From contig NZ_NPBJ01000002.1 of assembly GCF_002272075.1 (NCBI RefSeq), positions 1-64,000 of the forward strand: 64,000 bases of DNA, read 5' to 3'. This document shows positions 59,034 to 64,000 of the stretch, piece after piece. Under the pieces are notes generated by a model. It did no database searches. It was given only the letters and a program-made list of their open reading frames with translations, and was not told where the DNA came from. Source of the stretch: Terribacillus saccharophilus (lineage in GTDB: Bacteria; Bacillota; Bacilli; Bacillales; Amphibacillaceae). Numbering within the stretch: position 1 is the stretch's first letter; every line of letters begins with the position of its first letter. Made by a program: the position numbers and the translations under genes.

Positions 59034-59615
59034 TTAATGTGTCTGTTCAAATTGTGTTATACGATCAGCATAACTTAAGGTTATGCCAATCTCGTCTAGT
59101 CCATTTAAAAGCATATGTTTATTATAGGCAGGAATGTCAAAGGCTGCCTCAAAACCTAGCTTATCATATACTTTCTGATTTTCCAGATCTATTGTTAGTG
59201 TATAAGAATTCTTTTCTGCCTGATTGAGCAAGTAGTCTATTTGCTCCTCGGAAAGTTTGATAGATAGAATCCCATTCTTTGTCGTATTATTATAGAAAAT
59301 ATCCGCAAAACTAGGTGCAATAATCACCTTGAAACCATAGTCTAAGAGGGCCCAAGGGGCATGTTCGCGAGATGAACCGCAGCCGAAATTGTCACCGCTG
59401 ATCAAGACGGAAACACCTTCATATTTCGGCTGATTCAAGGTAAAGTCTGCGCGTGGCTTGTCATTTTCATCGAAACGCCAGTTATAAAAGAGAAATTGCC
59501 CGAAACCTGCCCGTTCAATACGCTTCAAAAATTGTTTTGGTATGATCTGGTCTGTGTCGACATTGCGTTTGGGCAATGGATAAACAAGTCCATTATGTGT
59601 TTTGATAGGTTCCAT
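59034..59615 (-). CDS. leuD: 3-isopropylmalate dehydratase small subunit LeuD
   Basis: LeuD has 193 residues and with LeuC isomerises 2-isopropylmalate to 3-isopropylmalate in leucine synthesis. The start region PLPKRNVDTDQIIPKQFLKR and the SGDNFGCGSSREHAPWAL motif are diagnostic. It follows leuC by 12 bases. Confidence 0.96.
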   Translation of the reverse strand: MEPIKTHNGLVYPLPKRNVDTDQIIPKQFLKRIERAGFGQFLFYNWRFDENDKPRADFTLNQPKYEGVSVLISGDNFGCGSSREHAPWALLDYGFKVIIAPSFADIFYNNTTKNGILSIKLSEEQIDYLLNQAEKNSYTLTIDLENQKVYDKLGFEAAFDIPAYNKHMLLNGLDEIGITLSYADRITQFEQTH

Positions 59616-59627
59616 TTTCTTTCCTCC

Positions 59628-61043
59628 TTACACAGTTGGTGCAACTGCCTGTCGGATATCGACAAAGCGGCCTTCGATTGCTGCTGCCGCGGCCATTTCC
59701 GGACTGGCTAAATGGGTACGGGCTCCAGTACCTTGACGCCCCTCGAAATTACGATTCGAGGTAGAAGCACAGCGTTCGCCAGCTGGCACGACGTCTTCAT
59801 TCATTGCCAGACACATACTACAGCCTGCATCTCGCCACTCAAATCCTGCATCTTGGAAAATCTGATCCAAACCTTCTTGTTCAGCTTGCATCTTGACAGT
59901 GAACGAGCCTGGTACGACCATGGCACGGACAGAAGGGTGGACCTTCCTTCCCTGAATGACACTTGCTGCCTTACGCAAATCTGTAATCCGTGAGTTCGTA
60001 CAGGATCCGATGAAAACATGCTGGATTTCAATGGAAGTCAGCTGTTGGTTCGCCTCCAAACCCATATAGGCAAGTGCTTGCTCAACAGAAGCTCTTTCGT
60101 CCTTATCCTCAATAAGCGCTGGGTCCGGGACACTTGCAGATATAGGTAGACACATACCAGGATTCGTCCCCCAAGTAACTTGCGGTTCGATCTCTGATGC
60201 ATCTAAATAAACGGTGTGGTCATAGACAGCTCCGTCATCTGTAGCAAGGTTCTTCCACTCGGAGACAGCTGCTTCGAAATCAGAACCTTCCGGCGCATAT
60301 CTTCTGCCGCGCAAGTATTCGAACGTCGTCTCATCCGGGCTGATCAAGCCAGCTCTAGCACCTGCTTCAATAGACATGTTACACACGGTCATTCGTTCCT
60401 CCATGGATAAATCGCGGATGGCTTCGCCGGTATACTCGAGCACATAGCCGGTTCCAAATTTGACGCCGAATTTCCCGATTATTGCCAAGATCAAGTCTTT
60501 CGCTGTCACGCCAGTTCCTAAGGAACCTTCAATATGCACGTTCAGTGTTTTTGGTTTGTTTTGCCAAAGTGTCTGTGTAGCAAGAACATGTTCCACTTCG
60601 CTCGTACCGATACCGAATGCTAAAGCTCCGAATGCTCCATGGGTAGAGGTGTGGCTGTCGCCGCATACAATTGTTTTGCCGGGCTGCGTAAGTCCGAGCT
60701 GCGGGCCGATGACATGCACGATACCTTGATCCGGATGGTCGATATCGGCTAGGCGGATACCGAATTCAGCGCAATTGGACCGGAGTGTTTCCATTTGTTT
60801 TCGCGCGACCTCATCACGAATGATCGGACGATGGATCGTCGGTACGTTGTGATCGACAGTTGCATATGTGCGTTCCGGCTGCCGTACTTTCCGACCTGCC
60901 AGACGCAGCCCTTCAAAGGCCTGCGGAGATGTCACCTCATGCACAAGGTGCAAGTCGATATACAAGAGATCCGGCTTATCCGCCTCCTGTACAACAGTAT
61001 GTTTTTCCCATATCTTTTCGATAATTGTCTTAGGTTGCTTCAT
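59628..61043 (-). CDS. leuC: 3-isopropylmalate dehydratase large subunit LeuC
   Basis: LeuC has 471 residues and is the aconitase-like subunit that carries a [4Fe-4S] cluster. Its three cysteine ligands are visible in [14 protein letters not shown] and [11 protein letters not shown]. The [20 protein letters not shown] motif is also diagnostic. It lies between leuB and leuD in one minus-strand operon, with gaps of 17 and 12 bases. Confidence 0.97.
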   Translation of the reverse strand: MKQPKTIIEKIWEKHTVVQEADKPDLLYIDLHLVHEVTSPQAFEGLRLAGRKVRQPERTYATVDHNVPTIHRPIIRDEVARKQMETLRSNCAEFGIRLADIDHPDQGIVHVIGPQLGLTQPGKTIVCGDSHTSTHGAFGALAFGIGTSEVEHVLATQTLWQNKPKTLNVHIEGSLGTGVTAKDLILAIIGKFGVKFGTGYVLEYTGEAIRDLSMEERMTVCNMSIEAGARAGLISPDETTFEYLRGRRYAPEGSDFEAAVSEWKNLATDDGAVYDHTVYLDASEIEPQVTWGTNPGMCLPISASVPDPALIEDKDERASVEQALAYMGLEANQQLTSIEIQHVFIGSCTNSRITDLRKAASVIQGRKVHPSVRAMVVPGSFTVKMQAEQEGLDQIFQDAGFEWRDAGCSMCLAMNEDVVPAGERCASTSNRNFEGRQGTGARTHLASPEMAAAAAIEGRFVDIRQAVAPTV

Positions 61044-61060
61044 TGTTCTCAGGTCCTTTC

Positions 61061-62146
61061 TTAAGAACTCACTTTTGCTGCCGTCAGCTGCTCGATGACG
61101 AGGGAGGTCATTTCTTGGGTACCGACGATTCTTTCAGGATTTACTTGCATATCTTGTGTTCCGTAACCGCTTTGCAGCACATCGTCAACAGCTGCTTCCA
61201 CAGCAATGGCTTCTCTTTCCATTTCAAAGGAATAACGAAGCAGCATCGCGGCTGAAAGAATAGCTCCAAGCGGATTGGCAATATCCTTGCCGGCTATATC
61301 CGGAGCGGAGCCATGGACTGGCTCATACAAACCGAGCTGATCCTCACGCAAGCTGGCAGAAGGGAGGAGGCCGAGTGACCCGGTAAGCACGGATGCTTCA
61401 TCGCTCAGGATATCTCCGAATAGGTTTTCGGTGACAATGACATCGAAGTAGGTTGGGTTCGTAATGAGTTTCATTGCTGTAGAATCTACGAGCATATGCT
61501 CAACCGAAACTTCTGGGTAGTCCTTGCTTTTTTCATCGACGATTTCACGCCATAGCTTGCTGGATTCGAGTACATTTGCTTTATCGACGGAAGCTAAACG
61601 TTTATCCCGGAGCATAGCACTCTGGAAACCTGTCTCGACAATCCGTTCGATTTCGCTTTTTTCATAGTGCAAGGTGTCGACAACGGTTTGACCATTATCT
61701 CGACGTTCACTTGGAAGGCCAAAGTAAAGCCCGCCGGTCAACTCCCTTACGATCAGTAGATCGCTTCCTGCTACAATTTCCTGCTTGAGCGGAGAACTAG
61801 CAAGCAGAGAAGGGAAGGTTTTTACCGGACGCAAGTTAGCAAATAGGCCTAGGCCCTTGCGCAGCTGGAGCAGTCCTTTTTCCGGCCGCAGTTGAGGAGG
61901 CTGCTGATCCCATTTTGGTCCTCCTACAGCACCAAGTAAAATAGCATCTGTATCCTTACAAGCTTGAAGGGTGTCTGCTGGCAGTGGTTCCCCTAATGTA
62001 TCAATGGCAGCACCGCCAACCATCTTACTCGTGAAGATGAAGTTGTGGGAAAAGATGTCGGCCACTTGCTGCAGGACAGAAGCAGCGGCTTCTGTCACAG
62101 CAGGACCGATTCCATCTCCCGGAAGCAGTACGATATTTTTTTGCAT
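61061..62146 (-). CDS. leuB: 3-isopropylmalate dehydrogenase LeuB
   Basis: LeuB has 361 residues and oxidises and decarboxylates 3-isopropylmalate with NAD. I start it at the ATG at 62146 ([15 protein letters not shown]), 8 bases after GGAGAG; a GTG nine bases upstream lies on that site. The motifs [24 protein letters not shown] and [19 protein letters not shown] are typical. Confidence 0.97.
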   Translation of the reverse strand: MQKNIVLLPGDGIGPAVTEAAASVLQQVADIFSHNFIFTSKMVGGAAIDTLGEPLPADTLQACKDTDAILLGAVGGPKWDQQPPQLRPEKGLLQLRKGLGLFANLRPVKTFPSLLASSPLKQEIVAGSDLLIVRELTGGLYFGLPSERRDNGQTVVDTLHYEKSEIERIVETGFQSAMLRDKRLASVDKANVLESSKLWREIVDEKSKDYPEVSVEHMLVDSTAMKLITNPTYFDVIVTENLFGDILSDEASVLTGSLGLLPSASLREDQLGLYEPVHGSAPDIAGKDIANPLGAILSAAMLLRYSFEMEREAIAVEAAVDDVLQSGYGTQDMQVNPERIVGTQEMTSLVIEQLTAAKVSS

Positions 62147-62169
62147 AGTTAACACTCTCCAGGTCAGGT

Positions 62170-63711
62170 TTAGATTAATGCTTGAACCTTTTTCATTGTT
62201 GCAGCACGCAAAGCGCGGTTCACGCCGTTAACAAAAGCATGGCTCGAGGCTTTCAGTACATCATTCGCTGTGCCTCGGCCAGTGAAGGGATCGCCGTCGA
62301 CTTGGAGCTGCACATGCACTTCAGCGAGAGCGTCTTCACCTTTACCGACAGAATGAATGCGGTAGTCGGTGAGTGTTACTTGTTCATCAATTAAAGCAGC
62401 CAATGTATTGTAGATAGCTTCGACTGTTCCGTGTCCGGTCCGAGCGGTTTCCTTGATACCATGATCTGGTGTCTGCAGGGCAATTGTTGCAGTCGGCAGA
62501 TTTTGTGGACCCATGGTTACTTGAAGAGCTTTTACTTCATACGTTTTCACTGGGTCGTGTTTTGTCTGGACATCTAGTGCTATGGTAAAGAGATCATCAT
62601 CGGTGATTTCTTTCTTTTTGTCTGTCAGGCGCTTGAAGCGTTCGAATGCTTCCTGCAGTTGTGTTTCAGAAAGACCAAAACCAAGTTCTGCAACCCTAGT
62701 ATTGAAAGCATGCCGGCCGGAATGCTTTCCGAGTACTAGATTGGTAGCATTCATACCGACTAGTGCCGGCGTGATGATTTCATAGGTTTCCGCATGCTTT
62801 AGCATCCCGTCCTGGTGGATGCCAGATTCATGGGCGAAAGCATTATCGCCAACGATTGCTTTGTTGCCTGGGACAGTCATACCAGTCAATTTGCTGATCA
62901 AGCTGCTGGTCCGCTTAATTTCATGCAGAACCATGCGAGAGGAGTGCTGGTACGTATCTTTCCGGATATGAAGGGCGACAGCAATTTCCTCAAGTGCTGC
63001 ATTCCCGGCCCGTTCTCCAATGCCGTTCACCGTACCCTCAATTTGGGTTGCGCCATTTTCAATTGCGGCAATGCTGTTAGCAACGGCCATTCCCAAATCA
63101 TCATGACAGTGTGCTGATAGATCAGCTTTCTCGATATTCGGAACGTGTTCTTTCATATAGGCAAACATTCTGCCGTACTCGGCGGGTGTTGCATAACCAA
63201 CAGTATCAGGCAAGTTTACAACTGTCGCACCAGCATCTATGACAGCTTCAACGACTTGGGCAAGGAAGGGAAGCTCAGATCTGGAAGCATCTTCTGCAGA
63301 AAATTGGACGATTGGGAACCGTTCCTTTGCATAAGTGACCATCTCGACAGCAGTTTGAAGTACTTCCTCCGGCGTCTTTTTCAGCTTATATTCCATATGA
63401 ATAGGGGAGGTAGCCAAGAAGACGTGGATTCTCGGATGCTCTGCATCCTTCAATGCTTCCCAAGCGGTATCGATATCGCTTTGTTTAGCCCGGGCTAAGG
63501 CTGTGACAGCAGTTGTCTTAATGGTTCGGGCAATTTCTTGAACAGCGAGGAAATCACCCTCGGAAGAAGCGGGGAAGCCCGCTTCCAATACATCCATTCC
63601 GAGGCGCTCCAGCTGACGGGCGATTTCAAGCTTTTCCGGTTTGTTTAGATTGACTCCTGGTGTCTGTTCGCCGTCGCGCAGTGTTGTATCAAAAAATTTT
63701 ATTTGAGCCAT
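62170..63711 (-). CDS. leuA: 2-isopropylmalate synthase LeuA
   Basis: LeuA has 513 residues and condenses acetyl-CoA with 2-oxoisovalerate. It starts with the catalytic [16 protein letters not shown] motif, has the metal-binding [13 protein letters not shown] and [11 protein letters not shown] segments, and ends in the leucine-sensing regulatory domain of about 120 residues. Its start lies 23 bases inside the ilvC end, so translation is coupled. Any leucine T-box or leader of this operon would lie beyond the right edge. Confidence 0.97.
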   Translation of the reverse strand: MAQIKFFDTTLRDGEQTPGVNLNKPEKLEIARQLERLGMDVLEAGFPASSEGDFLAVQEIARTIKTTAVTALARAKQSDIDTAWEALKDAEHPRIHVFLATSPIHMEYKLKKTPEEVLQTAVEMVTYAKERFPIVQFSAEDASRSELPFLAQVVEAVIDAGATVVNLPDTVGYATPAEYGRMFAYMKEHVPNIEKADLSAHCHDDLGMAVANSIAAIENGATQIEGTVNGIGERAGNAALEEIAVALHIRKDTYQHSSRMVLHEIKRTSSLISKLTGMTVPGNKAIVGDNAFAHESGIHQDGMLKHAETYEIITPALVGMNATNLVLGKHSGRHAFNTRVAELGFGLSETQLQEAFERFKRLTDKKKEITDDDLFTIALDVQTKHDPVKTYEVKALQVTMGPQNLPTATIALQTPDHGIKETARTGHGTVEAIYNTLAALIDEQVTLTDYRIHSVGKGEDALAEVHVQLQVDGDPFTGRGTANDVLKASSHAFVNGVNRALRAATMKKVQALI

Positions 63712-64000
63712 GGACGATCACTTCCTCAGCGGATTGATTTTTCTTGCCTTGTTTGACGAATGGCATCAATTCGCGGAGCTCGCGGCCGACTGTTTCGATC
63801 TGATGGTTTGTTTCTTTTGCATTGATTGCATTGAATTGCGGACGGTTCGCTTGGTTTTCCAAGATCCAGCCTTTCGCGAAAGCACCGTTTTGGATATCTT
63901 CCAATACTTCTTTCATGCGAGCCTTCGTTTCGTCATTAACAACTCGCGGACCGGAAACGAAATCGCCCCATTGAGCTGTATCAGAGATACTGTAACGCAT
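63689..64000 (-). CDS. ilvC: Ketol-acid reductoisomerase IlvC, C-terminal part
   Basis: Only the last 103 residues lie in the window; the gene continues beyond base 64000. The sequence is the C-terminal knotted domain: [35 protein letters not shown] and LRELMPF are typical. The enzyme makes dihydroxy-acid precursors of valine, leucine and isoleucine. It is the most upstream operon gene visible. Confidence 0.95.
   Translation of the reverse strand: MRYSISDTAQWGDFVSGPRVVNDETKARMKEVLEDIQNGAFAKGWILENQANRPQFNAINAKETNHQIETVGRELRELMPFVKQGKKNQSAEEVIVHGSNKIF

Overview
The window is a Gram-positive Firmicutes chromosome segment, most likely from a moderately salt-tolerant member of the Bacillaceae. 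I infer this from strong AGGAGG-type ribosome sites, many TTG/GTG starts, B. subtilis-type modules (ykoFEDC with a TPP riboswitch, ykkCD with a guanidine riboswitch, YrzF-like kinase, SleB-like hydrolase), a BCCT osmolyte carrier and a staphylococcal/Listeria-type type VII secretion locus. The genus cannot be fixed from the sequence alone. No rRNA, tRNA, insertion sequence or CRISPR array was seen.

Layout. 0.5-5.3 kb: a small translationally coupled ORF, surE and a complete FbpABC/PhnSTUV-like ABC importer in one plus-strand unit. 5.3-11.8 kb: small proteins, a SleB-like cell-wall hydrolase, an SDR dehydrogenase, a MarR-nitroreductase-monooxygenase operon with a clear promoter and operator, and two minus-strand acetyltransferases. 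11.8-12.7 kb: guanidine-I riboswitch plus a paired SMR exporter. 13-27.1 kb: a complete T7SSb locus in the order esxA-esaA-essA-esaB-essB-essC-esxC-like-esxB-essE-like-esxD-like-effector. 27.1-30.8 kb: an AT-rich toxin/immunity accessory array with four related immunity genes (two frameshifted), an orphan toxin tip and two other putative immunity genes.

30.8-41.8 kb: SRAP protein, thiamin-precursor ECF transporter ykoFEDC under a TPP riboswitch, CorA-like transporter, BCCT carrier, erythromycin-esterase-family protein, PAS-STAS protein and a TsuA/TusA thiosulfate pair. 42-47 kb: lipoprotein, TIGR01777 epimerase, a frameshifted GH30 glycosidase, a DinB protein and a frameshifted RDD membrane protein. 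47-54.3 kb: SHMT-like enzyme with a GntR regulator, a large unknown membrane protein, an MFS/ArsR-type pair and a lipid kinase. 54.3-58 kb: LCP protein, thioredoxin-like protein, an Arg/Ser/Gly/Tyr-rich protein convergent with a protein kinase, and an SPFH protein with a small ribbon-helix-helix protein behind a 30-bp perfect palindrome. 58-64 kb: ilvC(partial)-leuABCD-dehydratase operon on the minus strand.

How the genes work together. EssC, EssB, EsaA, EssA and EsaB should form the membrane secretion machine. The small helical proteins and the EssE-like adaptor after essC should escort the large pre-toxin-TG effector to EssC. The downstream array would protect the cell from its own toxin and from related ones. 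The best candidates for something new are this array, with its slippage-type frameshifts, and the SPFH/ribbon-helix-helix unit with its large palindrome. Several frameshifts fall on homopolymer or dinucleotide runs, so assembly error must be excluded before biology is inferred.
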